Part shown: in pieces, positions 26,112-32,967 of the stretch | How the letters are laid out: every line of letters starts with the position of its first letter | Position numbering within the stretch: the stretch's first letter is position 1 | From: Loktanella sp. UBA3435 | GTDB lineage: Bacteria; Pseudomonadota; Alphaproteobacteria; Rhodobacterales; Rhodobacteraceae | Length of the DNA stretch: 37,124 nucleotides | Assembly (NCBI GenBank): GCA_002378665.1 | Contig: DFSO01000068.1 | Coordinates: 1-37,124 of the forward strand | Reading direction: 5' to 3' | Position numbers and translations under genes: made by a program | The notes under the pieces: generated by a model | The model's database searches: none | The model's input: only the letters and a program-made list of their open reading frames with translations | What the model was told of the DNA's origin: nothing

Positions 26112-26196
26112 GGCGGCCTCGCTGGTAAATGAACACCTGTTCAGATACTAGCGGACGCGCGGGAGGAGGTCACGTTAAAAGTGTGTCAGTGAGGCG

Positions 26197-26541
26197 TTAA
26201 TTAATGGTGATTGTGCCGCGCATGGCGCTATGCGGCGTGCAGCGGTAGTTGAAGGTTCCCGCGCCGCCAAATGTAAGGCTGGCAGAGGCACCTTTGGCCA
26301 AAAGACCTGTGTCGAATGCGCCGTTCAGGTCGGTCGCCGAGTGGCGCGCGCTGTCTTCATTGACCCACATCACGGTGTCGCCTGCATTGATCACAAGATC
26401 GGCGGGCGTGAATTTCATACCCTTGATGACAACGGTATGGGATGTTGAATGGGAGGCCGCGTTTGCAGTGGCGGCGGCAAGTGGCAGGGCCAAAAGCGAT
26501 GCGCCAAGGCGAAGTACGTTGCGGCGTGTTGGATTGGTCAT
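26197..26541 (-). CDS. Exported cupredoxin (amicyanin/plastocyanin-like blue copper protein)
   Basis: A small periplasmic electron-transfer protein. With the ATG at 26541 it has 114 residues: an N-terminal export signal with a twin-arginine-like start (TRRNVLRLGASLLALPLAAATANA), then one cupredoxin domain. Type 1 copper ligands are all present: H67 (SARHSA) and C101, H104 and M107 in YRCTPHSAMRG, the tight loop spacing seen in amicyanin. I reject the longer start at 26598 because it would place residues before the signal; GAGAGGAC lies just upstream of the chosen ATG. The redox partner is unknown: no methylamine dehydrogenase genes are present. It lies between mmsA and the acyl-CoA dehydrogenase, an odd place for a copper protein. 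Confidence 0.9.
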   Translation of the reverse strand: MTNPTRRNVLRLGASLLALPLAAATANAASHSTSHTVVIKGMKFTPADLVINAGDTVMWVNEDSARHSATDLNGAFDTGLLAKGASASLTFGGAGTFNYRCTPHSAMRGTITIN

Positions 26542-26650
26542 AGTCAGTCCTCTCTCAATGTGCAGCCTCGTTTTGAATGCTGCTTTCGGTAGAGCCACGT
26601 AGGCCAGCTCAATTAAGTTTCACCAGCCTACATGTTTTTTAGGGAATTTG

Positions 26651-28150
26651 TTATTCCATCGGTTTGAAGTTGAATTCGCCACCATCTTTGATGCCTGAGG
26701 GCCAACGGGAGGTGATGGTTTTGGTCCGTGTATAGAACTTAAACGCATCTGGGCCGTGCTGGTTCAGGTCGCCGAATGCCGATTTCTTCCAGCCGCCGAA
26801 AGTGTGGTAGGCCAAAGGCACAGGGATTGGCACGTTGATGCCGATCATGCCGACGTTGACGCGGTTGGCGAAATCGCGGGCGGTGTCGCCGTCACGTGTG
26901 TAGATCGCGGTGCCGTTGCCGTATTCGTGGGACATGGCGAGACCGAGCGCCTCTTCGTAGGAGCCTGCGCGGATAGTGGACAGGACTGGGCCGAAGATCT
27001 CTTTTTTGTAGATGTCCATGTCTGGTGTGACGTTGTCAAAGAGGTGTGGGCCGACAAAGAAGCCGTCTTCATAGCCTTGCAGCGAGAAGTTACGGCCATC
27101 GACGACGAGGGTTGCGCCTTGCTCGATGCCGGATTCGACGAGTTTGAGGATGTTTGCTTTGGCAGCCGCAGTCACAACGGGCCCGTAATCGACGTCATTG
27201 CCTGAGGTGTAGGGGCCGACTTTGAGGGCTTCGATGCGTGGGATTAGTTTGGCGATCAGGCGGTCGGCGGTCTCGTCGCCGACGGGCAGGGCCACAGAGA
27301 TCGCCATGCAACGCTCGCCAGCCGCACCATACCCTGCGCCGATGAGAGCGTCAGCAGCTTGGTCGAGGTCGGCGTCGGGCATGATGATCATGTGGTTTTT
27401 CGCGCCGCCAAAGCACTGCACGCGCTTCCCGTTAGAGCAGCCGCGTCCGTAGATGTATTCGGCGATTGGCGTGGAGCCGACGAAGCCTACGGATTGGATC
27501 ACGGGGTGGTCGAGGATCGCGTCGACGGATTCTTTGTCTCCGTTCACGACTTGCAGGATGCCTTTAGGAAGGCCCGCTTCTTCCATCAATTCGGCCAGCA
27601 TGAGCGGCACGGATGGGTCACGCTCGGATGGTTTGAGGATAAACGCGTTGCCGCATGCGATGGCAGGGGCGAACATCCACATCGGGATCATGGCAGGGAA
27701 GTTGAACGGCGTGATGCCTGCACAAACGCCAAGCGCTTGCTTCATGGAGTACATGTCGATGCCGGGGCCTGCGCTGTCGGTGAATTCGCCTTTGAGGAGT
27801 TCAGGCGCGCCGATGCAATATTCCACCACTTCGAGGCCACGCTGCACGTCGCCTGCGGCGTCTGGCAAGGTTTTGCCATGCTCGCGGGACAGGGCCTCGG
27901 CCAATTTGTCCATGTTGTCGTTCAAGAGGCCCACGAATTTCATCATCACGCGTGCGCGACGCTGTGGATTTACGGCGGCCCATGCTGGCTGTGCGGCTTC
28001 GGCGGCGGCAACGGCGATGTCCATTTCAGCGGCATTTGCGAGCGGCACTTTTGCCTGCACTTCGCCCGTCGCTGGGTTGTAGACGTCTGAGAAGCGGCCT
28101 GATGTGCCTTTGACGTGTGCGCCGTTGATGTAGTGGGTCAGCTCTTGCAT
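26651..28150 (-). CDS. mmsA: CoA-acylating methylmalonate-semialdehyde dehydrogenase
   Basis: MmsA converts methylmalonate semialdehyde plus CoA and NAD to propionyl-CoA and CO2, closing valine (and myo-inositol or beta-alanine related) catabolism. The 499-residue ALDH-fold protein has nucleophile C281 in GAAGERCMA and the cofactor stretch TPFNFPAMIPMWM. As in other CoA-dependent members, the general-base Glu of hydrolytic ALDHs is absent: the segment reads GGAKNH with N252. I use the ATG at 28150 (MQELTHYINGAHV) with GGAGGA about 7 bases upstream, not the longer frame start. It is the first gene of the minus-strand valine cluster and diverges from a LysR-type regulator across about 100 bases. 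Confidence 0.96.
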   Translation of the reverse strand: MQELTHYINGAHVKGTSGRFSDVYNPATGEVQAKVPLANAAEMDIAVAAAEAAQPAWAAVNPQRRARVMMKFVGLLNDNMDKLAEALSREHGKTLPDAAGDVQRGLEVVEYCIGAPELLKGEFTDSAGPGIDMYSMKQALGVCAGITPFNFPAMIPMWMFAPAIACGNAFILKPSERDPSVPLMLAELMEEAGLPKGILQVVNGDKESVDAILDHPVIQSVGFVGSTPIAEYIYGRGCSNGKRVQCFGGAKNHMIIMPDADLDQAADALIGAGYGAAGERCMAISVALPVGDETADRLIAKLIPRIEALKVGPYTSGNDVDYGPVVTAAAKANILKLVESGIEQGATLVVDGRNFSLQGYEDGFFVGPHLFDNVTPDMDIYKKEIFGPVLSTIRAGSYEEALGLAMSHEYGNGTAIYTRDGDTARDFANRVNVGMIGINVPIPVPLAYHTFGGWKKSAFGDLNQHGPDAFKFYTRTKTITSRWPSGIKDGGEFNFKPME

Positions 28151-28192
28151 GGGGGTTCCTCCGATTGATTTGAGGCACAATAGGCTTGCGAA

Positions 28193-28220
28193 TTTGTATG
28201 TAACAGAGGCAATGTATCAA
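28193..28220 (-). promoter_or_regulatory. Candidate promoter of mmsA
   Basis: On the minus strand TTGATA (28220-28215) and TACAAA (28198-28193) are 16 bases apart, ending about 42 bases before the mmsA start. Both hexamers match the sigma-70 consensus at four or more positions. Confidence 0.4.
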
Positions 28221-28224
28221 AACC

Positions 28225-28236
28225 ATTTTGCAAAAT
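28225..28236. promoter_or_regulatory. 12-bp palindrome between mmsA and lysR (operator candidate)
   Basis: ATTTTGCAAAAT is a perfect palindrome placed directly upstream of the predicted mmsA -35 element and about 13 bases before the regulator's start. That is a natural site for a LysR-type protein to activate mmsA and repress itself. It also contains a T-N-A dyad of the LysR-box kind, but 12-bp AT-rich palindromes can arise by chance. Confidence 0.45.
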
Positions 28237-28249
28237 TGTAGGTATGCTG

Positions 28250-29149
28250 ATGAATTGGGATGATATGCGGGTGTTTTTGGCAGTGGCGCGGGCCGAGGGG
28301 TTAACGGCGGCGGCGCCTGTGTTGAAAATGGACCCCGCGACTTTGGGCAGGCGGGTGGCGCGGTTGGAGGCGAGTATTGGTGGCGCGTTGTTTGTGAAGT
28401 CGCCGCAGGGTTACGCGCTGACCAGTTTGGGTGAGCGCATGCGCGATTATGCGGTGGAGGCGGAGGCGGCTTTGGCCCAAGCGATTGAAATCGGGCAGGC
28501 CCCTGCGTCGGGATTGTCGGGGCAGGTGCGGATTGGTGCGCCTGATGGGGCGGCGAATTTTCTCTTGCCGCAGGTCTGTGCGGCAATCCAGCGCGATAAC
28601 CCAGATCTAGAGGTGCAGATATTGGCGCTGCCGCGCGTGGTGAACCTGTCGCGGCGTGAGGCGGATATGGCGATCACTGTGAGCCCCCCTGCGGCGGGGC
28701 GGCTGACGGTGCAGCGGGTGACAGACTATCAGTTGCATCTGGCAACGCGCAGGGATGCGGTGCCGATCAGGTCTTTGGATGATCTAAGAGGGCGACCGAT
28801 TGTGGGGTATATCCCTGATATGATTTTCGATAAGGAATTGGATTATTTGGGGAATTTGGGGGCGGATGGCGTGCAGCTTGCGTCCAATTCGGTTGCTGTG
28901 CAGATGCAGATGGTGCGTCATGCAGGCGTGGGAATCGTGCATGATTTTGCGCTGCCTGCGGTGCCAGAGCTGACGCGTGTTTTGGTCGACGAGGTCAATT
29001 TGAGCCGTTCATTTTATTTGGTCCGCCATGCAACGGATCGTCAATCGGCGCGATTAACCAAGTTTGCGGCGGCTTTGGTTGCGGGTCTACAAGCGGAAGT
29101 GACGCGATTAGAGGAGGTTGCGCGCTTGACAGATGCGCCTTTCATTTGA
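28250..29149 (+). CDS. LysR-type transcriptional regulator
   Basis: A 299-residue LysR family regulator with an N-terminal winged helix-turn-helix (MNWDDMRVFLAVARAEGLTAAA to about residue 65) and a C-terminal effector-binding domain (VRIGAPDGAANFLLP onward). I prefer the ATG at 28250: the TAGGT just upstream is placed as a ribosome site, and MNWDDM is a common N-terminus of this subgroup; an ATG two codons earlier is also possible. It is transcribed away from mmsA with a short shared control region, the standard arrangement for a LysR protein that controls its divergent neighbour, so regulation of the valine cluster is likely. The effector (a branched-chain acyl-CoA or 3-hydroxyisobutyrate) is only a guess. 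Confidence 0.92.
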   Translation: MNWDDMRVFLAVARAEGLTAAAPVLKMDPATLGRRVARLEASIGGALFVKSPQGYALTSLGERMRDYAVEAEAALAQAIEIGQAPASGLSGQVRIGAPDGAANFLLPQVCAAIQRDNPDLEVQILALPRVVNLSRREADMAITVSPPAAGRLTVQRVTDYQLHLATRRDAVPIRSLDDLRGRPIVGYIPDMIFDKELDYLGNLGADGVQLASNSVAVQMQMVRHAGVGIVHDFALPAVPELTRVLVDEVNLSRSFYLVRHATDRQSARLTKFAAALVAGLQAEVTRLEEVARLTDAPFI

Positions 29150-29189
29150 GACAGTTAGAAGACGGACCCATGCATATAGGAGCACGTCA

Positions 29190-29624
29190 ATGATTGTATC
29201 CCAAATTTTGAAGTCGAAGGCCGATATTGGCGTGATTTCTGTGAAGGCTGACGCGTCAGTCTCGGAGGCGGTGGGGATATTATCTGAGAAGCGAATTGGT
29301 ACCGTTGTCGTGTCGGAAGACGGCGCGTCGCTTGATGGTATTTTGTCGGAGCGCGATATCGTCCGCGAGATGGGCAAGCGCGGCGTTGCTTGTCTGGCCG
29401 AGCCGGTAAGCGCGATCATGACGGCCAAGCTGGTGACATGCAGCCCAGAGGATACCGCCGATAAGGTCTTGGAAATGATGACGATTGGTCGTTTCCGCCA
29501 CCTACCGGTGATGGATAATGGCGCAATGGTTGGGCTGATTTCAATCGGTGACGTGGTCAAGGCGCGTTTGTCGGAGCTGTCGATGGAAAAGGATGCCCTC
29601 CAAGGCATGATCATGGGGCACTAG
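29190..29624 (+). CDS. CBS domain pair protein
   Basis: A stand-alone 144-residue protein made of two CBS motifs (about residues 8-60 and 75-130), a Bateman module that binds adenine nucleotides such as AMP, ATP or SAM and senses energy status. Typical segments are SEAVGILSEKRIGTVVVSEDG, GILSERDIVREM, SAIMTAKLVTCSPEDTADKV, RFRHLPVMDNG and GLISIGDVVKARL. No effector domain is attached, so its target is unknown. I use the ATG at 29190, which has an AGGAG site 7 bases upstream; the frame is open to 29133 but that would overlap the regulator. It lies 63 bases upstream of coaD and could be co-transcribed with it. Confidence 0.92.
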   Translation: MIVSQILKSKADIGVISVKADASVSEAVGILSEKRIGTVVVSEDGASLDGILSERDIVREMGKRGVACLAEPVSAIMTAKLVTCSPEDTADKVLEMMTIGRFRHLPVMDNGAMVGLISIGDVVKARLSELSMEKDALQGMIMGH

Positions 29625-29687
29625 TCCTTGCAATCCGACGCGCAGTATTGTTGCGTGCGCCCAAGCAATTAACTGATGAGGTGCGCC

Positions 29688-30182
29688 ATGCGCGTTGGAC
29701 TTTACCCCGGCACATTCGACCCCGTGACCAACGGCCATTTGGATATCGTGCGCCGTGGCTGCACGCTTGTTGACCGTTTGGTGATTGGCGTCGCCATTAA
29801 CCGTGACAAGGGGCCGATGTTTAGCCTTGAGGAACGTGTCGCGATGGTTGAGGCGGAATGCGTGCCGCTTGGTGCTGCTGTTGGCTGCGAAGTCGTGGTG
29901 CACCCATTCGAGAACTTGTTGATTAACTGTGCCCGCGATGTGGGAGCGAATATGATCATTCGCGGCCTGCGCGCTGTGGCCGATTTTGAGTATGAATTTC
30001 AGATGGTTGGCATGAACCGCTCGATGGATAACTCTATCGAGACCGTTTTTCTGATGGCAGATGCCAAGAACCAAGCGATTGCGTCAAAGCTGGTGAAAGA
30101 GATCGCACGGCTTGACGGAGACGTGACAAAGTTCGTGCCTGCGTCGGTCAAACAAACTTTGCTCGAAAAGCTGAAGTCTTAG
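29688..30182 (+). CDS. coaD: Phosphopantetheine adenylyltransferase
   Basis: CoaD transfers AMP from ATP to 4'-phosphopantetheine to form dephospho-CoA, the penultimate step of coenzyme A synthesis. The 164-residue protein starts MRVGLYPGTFDPVTNGHLD, with T9 and H17 of the nucleotidyltransferase TxGH motif, and keeps GLRAVADFEYEFQMVGMNR and a C-terminal SKLVKEIARLDGDV. Length is normal. I chose the ATG at 29688, since the next upstream start would add an unrelated MRCA leader. Its stop overlaps by 4 bases the stop of a small minus-strand ORF. Confidence 0.97.
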   Translation: MRVGLYPGTFDPVTNGHLDIVRRGCTLVDRLVIGVAINRDKGPMFSLEERVAMVEAECVPLGAAVGCEVVVHPFENLLINCARDVGANMIIRGLRAVADFEYEFQMVGMNRSMDNSIETVFLMADAKNQAIASKLVKEIARLDGDVTKFVPASVKQTLLEKLKS

Positions 30183-30304
30183 GAATAGGCGACAGAGCTT
30201 TGGATACGTGCCGCGTCTGCGCGGGAGATGTCGCAGCCACGGTTGGAGATTGTTTTGCCGCGCAGGAAGGCTGTGATTGTGCGGAGTGTTGAGATCATTT
30301 TCAT
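30179..30304 (-). CDS. Small hypothetical protein, 41 residues
   Basis: Minus-strand ATG at 30304 to TAA at 30181-30179 encodes a basic 41-residue protein that begins MKMISTLRTITAFLRGK, continues through SNRGCDISRADAARIQ and ends SSVAYS. About 23 of its codons end in C, the strong third-position bias expected of a real gene in this genome, and it lies in otherwise non-coding DNA, so the bias is not a shadow of another gene. I do not recognise the family; it has one cysteine, no membrane segment and no clear ribosome site (a GGAC lies 13 bases upstream). A possible promoter is GTGACA, 16 bases, TAATTT on the minus strand just upstream. It meets coaD tail to tail. Confidence 0.55.
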   Translation of the reverse strand: MKMISTLRTITAFLRGKTISNRGCDISRADAARIQSSVAYS

Positions 30305-30420
30305 TTTCAAAGTGTCCAAAAATTAGGCGTTACGAGTAACTTGTCACCGCCCTACGCCTCGATGTCTCGTGCTTCAAATGCTCAATTGGACTACCCGCCT
30401 TGCGTCTGGCGCATAGGCAC

Positions 30421-30446
30421 AAAAAAGCCGGCCACATCGGGCCGGC
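30421..30446 (-). terminator. Intrinsic terminator of gap
   Basis: GCCGGCC at 30427-30433 pairs with GGCCGGC at 30440-30446 around a 6-base loop. On the minus strand the stem is followed by six T residues (A at 30421-30426 on the plus strand). It lies 23 bases beyond the gap stop codon. Confidence 0.85.
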
Positions 30447-30469
30447 AATTTTGCTATATTTTTCAGTGA

Positions 30470-31474
30470 TTAGATGAGCTTGCCCATCGCAACGGCTGTG
30501 TCAGCCATGCGGTTTGAGAAGCCCCATTCGTTGTCGTACCATGTCAGAATGCGGACCATGTTGCCGTCCAGAACCTTGGTTTGGTCAAGGTGGAAGATCG
30601 ACGAGCGTGGATCGTGGTTGAAATCGGTGCTGACGTTTGGCTGGTCTGTGTAACCAAGGATGCCTTTGAGCGGGCCATTTGTAGCGGCTTCAACGATGGC
30701 GGCGTTGATTTCTTCGATTGTTGTGGTGCGCGAGGCCTCGAATGTGAGGTCAACAACAGAGACGTTTGGTGTGGGCACGCGGATAGCGACGCCGTCGAGT
30801 TTGCCGTTCAGTTCTGGCAACACGAGGCCAACAGCCTTAGCCGCACCCGTTGATGTTGGGATCATGGATAAGGCCGCCGCACGTGCGCGGTAGAGGTCTT
30901 TGTGCATGGTATCAAGCGTTGGCTGGTCGCCTGTGTAGCTGTGGATCGTGGTCATGAAGCCTTTGGTGATCCCGACAGTGTCGTTCAGGATTTTCGCAAC
31001 AGGGGACAGGCAGTTGGTTGTGCAAGACGCGTTGGAGACGATGATATCGTCTTTTGTAAGTGTCTTGTCGTTCACCCCGTAAACGATTGTTTTGTCTGCG
31101 TCTTTGCCTGGAGCAGAGATCAGAACGCGCGAAGATCCGTTGTCGAGATGGGCTTGGCAGGCCTCTTTGGATGTGAAGATACCTGTGCATTCCATCACTA
31201 TATCAACGTCGCCCCAAGGCAGATCGGCAGGGTTACGGATCGCTGTGACGCGGATCGGGCCACGGCCAACGTCGATGCTGTCTTCGGTCGTGGTGACGGT
31301 CGCAGGGAAGCGGCCATGCACGGAATCAAAGCGCAAGAGGTGCGCGTTGGTTTCCACTGGGCCAAGATCGTTAATCGCGATGACTTCGATGTCTGTGCGA
31401 CCTGATTCAATAATGGCACGCAGAACATTGCGCCCGATACGACCGAAACCGTTGATTGCTACTTTGACTGCCAT
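30470..31474 (-). CDS. gap: Glyceraldehyde-3-phosphate dehydrogenase, NAD-type
   Basis: Type I GAPDH interconverts glyceraldehyde 3-phosphate and 1,3-bisphosphoglycerate. The 334-residue protein has the Rossmann motif INGFGRIGR, catalytic C151 (SNASCTTNC) and H178 (TTIHSYTGDQ), and the C-terminal WYDNEWGFSNRM. D36 in AINDLG corresponds to Asp32 of the Bacillus enzyme, which binds the adenosine ribose hydroxyls and favours NAD over NADP; residues 189-190 are TM in place of the NAD-type Leu-Pro. A GAGGAG ribosome site precedes the ATG at 31474. It is the last of three minus-strand genes (second gap, small membrane protein, gap) and ends at a strong terminator. Confidence 0.96.
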   Translation of the reverse strand: MAVKVAINGFGRIGRNVLRAIIESGRTDIEVIAINDLGPVETNAHLLRFDSVHGRFPATVTTTEDSIDVGRGPIRVTAIRNPADLPWGDVDIVMECTGIFTSKEACQAHLDNGSSRVLISAPGKDADKTIVYGVNDKTLTKDDIIVSNASCTTNCLSPVAKILNDTVGITKGFMTTIHSYTGDQPTLDTMHKDLYRARAAALSMIPTSTGAAKAVGLVLPELNGKLDGVAIRVPTPNVSVVDLTFEASRTTTIEEINAAIVEAATNGPLKGILGYTDQPNVSTDFNHDPRSSIFHLDQTKVLDGNMVRILTWYDNEWGFSNRMADTAVAMGKLI

Positions 31475-31581
31475 GACGCCGTCTCCTCAAAAAGGTGAAG
31501 TATGGGATAACACCCAATGTTGGCGCTAACATTGCGATTTTTAGCGAAAGGTCAACCTCCCGCTGCACTAAATTGCGGGGG

Positions 31582-31725
31582 TTACCGCCAAACGGCGGCC
31601 TTATTGATCAAAAAAAGAACGCCACGCATGACATGGGTCACCGCGTCCAAGTGAAGGATGAAGTGATCAAGCACAAAAAAGCCGATAATGATGCATGCAA
31701 GCCAAAGGGCAATCGTATTGGTCAT
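31582..31725 (-). CDS. Small membrane protein between the two gap genes, 47 residues
   Basis: Minus-strand ATG at 31725 to TAA at 31584-31582 encodes 47 residues: MTNTIALWLACIIIGFFVLD, then a short polar part with D and H residues, then GVLFLINKAAVWR at the C-terminus. Residues about 5-21 form one transmembrane helix. From memory, similar short proteins ending in a Phe-Trp-Arg-like motif lie between gap genes in other Rhodobacterales; I cannot check this here. It begins 33 bases after the second gap stop and ends 107 bases before the first gap start. Start choice is simple (only ATG in frame), though the ribosome site is weak. Function unknown. Confidence 0.75.
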   Translation of the reverse strand: MTNTIALWLACIIIGFFVLDHFILHLDAVTHVMRGVLFLINKAAVWR

Positions 31726-31758
31726 GGATGCAGTCTTAGACGGGGCAGGGCGATTTGC

Positions 31759-32763
31759 CTAGTGTAACAAGCGCCCCATTGCGGAGGCCACGTCAGCCAT
31801 ACGCGCCGAAAAGCCCCACTCGTTGTCATACCATGCCAGCACGCGCACAGTGCGTCCGCCGACGACCTTGGTTTGGTCAGGCGCAAAGATGCAGGATTGT
31901 GTAGTGTGGTTGAAGTCGATGGAGACTTTTTCTTCGGGGTCGTAAGCCAGAACGGAGCGCATGTTGCCGTTGGCTGCCTCTTCCATGATCGCGTTAACTT
32001 CGGCCACGGTGACGGAGCGGGAGGCCTCGAATGTCAGGTCCACGGCGGAGACATTTGGCGTTGGCACGCGCATGGCTGTTCCGTCAAGCTTGCCTGCAAG
32101 TTCTGGGATCACTTCGCTAAGTGCGGCGGCGGCCCCGGTGGAGGTTGGGATCATCGCCATGGCGGCTGCACGTGCACGGTAAAGGTCGTCGTGGCGGCGG
32201 TCCAGCGTTGGTTGGTCGCCTGTGTAGCTGTGGATCGTGGTCATGATGCCGCGCTCGATGCCGATTGTATCGTTGAGGACTTTGGCGAGTGGCGCGAGGC
32301 AGTTGGTGGTGCAGGAACCGTTGGAGATCATGCGCTCGCTTGCGAGCATGTCGCGGTGGTTCACACCGTAGACAACGGTGCGGTCAACGTTTTTAGCAGG
32401 GGCAGAGATCAGCACCTTTTTGGCGCCTTGACGCAGGTGGACGTCCGCCTTGAGGCCATCGTTGAATTTGCCTGTGCATTCGAGGACGACGTCGCAGCCT
32501 GTCCAGTCGAGTTCTTCTGGATTGTAGGTGGACATCACATCAATCGGGCCGCGGCCCAGATCCATGGTGTTGCCTGAGACGGTGATTGGCGAACCGAAGC
32601 GGCCGTGCACTGAGTCGTATTTCAACAGGTGTGCGTTGGTTGCGATGGGGCCCGTCGCGTTGATCTTGACGACTTGGACGTCGTTGCGCGCCGCTTCGGT
32701 GATGTGTGCCAAAGTGCAGCGTCCGATACGACCAAATCCGTTGATTCCGATGGTGACAGTCAT
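31759..32763 (-). CDS. Second glyceraldehyde-3-phosphate dehydrogenase, altered cofactor site
   Basis: A paralog of the neighbouring gap product with the same length (334 residues) and numbering: INGFGRIGR, catalytic C151 in SNGSCTTNC, H178 in TTIHSYTGDQ, and WYDNEWGFSARM. The NAD-selecting Asp is A36 (KINATG) and residues 189-190 are Arg-Arg, where NAD enzymes have Leu-Pro. Both changes should tolerate or favour the 2'-phosphate of NADP, so I infer an NADP-using or gluconeogenic GapB-like enzyme. Erythrose-4-phosphate dehydrogenase is possible but its hallmarks are not seen. The gene diverges from the DUF808 gene and is followed by the small membrane protein and gap. Confidence 0.93.
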   Translation of the reverse strand: MTVTIGINGFGRIGRCTLAHITEAARNDVQVVKINATGPIATNAHLLKYDSVHGRFGSPITVSGNTMDLGRGPIDVMSTYNPEELDWTGCDVVLECTGKFNDGLKADVHLRQGAKKVLISAPAKNVDRTVVYGVNHRDMLASERMISNGSCTTNCLAPLAKVLNDTIGIERGIMTTIHSYTGDQPTLDRRHDDLYRARAAAMAMIPTSTGAAAALSEVIPELAGKLDGTAMRVPTPNVSAVDLTFEASRSVTVAEVNAIMEEAANGNMRSVLAYDPEEKVSIDFNHTTQSCIFAPDQTKVVGGRTVRVLAWYDNEWGFSARMADVASAMGRLLH

Positions 32764-32852
32764 TGGTCTTACCTCATCCTTGCGATTCCGTTGCGCGTTC
32801 TATGGCAAAATGAACCCAAAGCGGGAAGGATTAATGTGAACTCAACCAATAT

Positions 32853-32893
32853 GTTAGCGATAAAAGGGGCGCATTGTGTCTGGTTGCGCTAAC
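32853..32893. promoter_or_regulatory. Inverted repeat in the gap2-DUF808 divergent region
   Basis: GTTAGCG at 32853-32859 and CGCTAAC at 32887-32893 form 7-bp arms separated by 27 bases, in the 204-base region between the divergent starts. A possible operator or a chance repeat; no other clear signal was found in this region. Confidence 0.25.
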
Positions 32894-32967
32894 GGTTTGC
32901 GATAACAATGGTGTTCGACTTTGCTTGTCGTTGTAGTAACGCGGGCACGAGATTTGAGGAGAGCGTG

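Noticed and set aside
26599..26631. GTAGGC/GCCTAC inverted repeat followed by a T-run between cupredoxin and mmsA
   Set aside because: Only 6-bp arms with a 21-base spacer, and the T-run is on the strand opposite to transcription, so it is not a terminator for mmsA.
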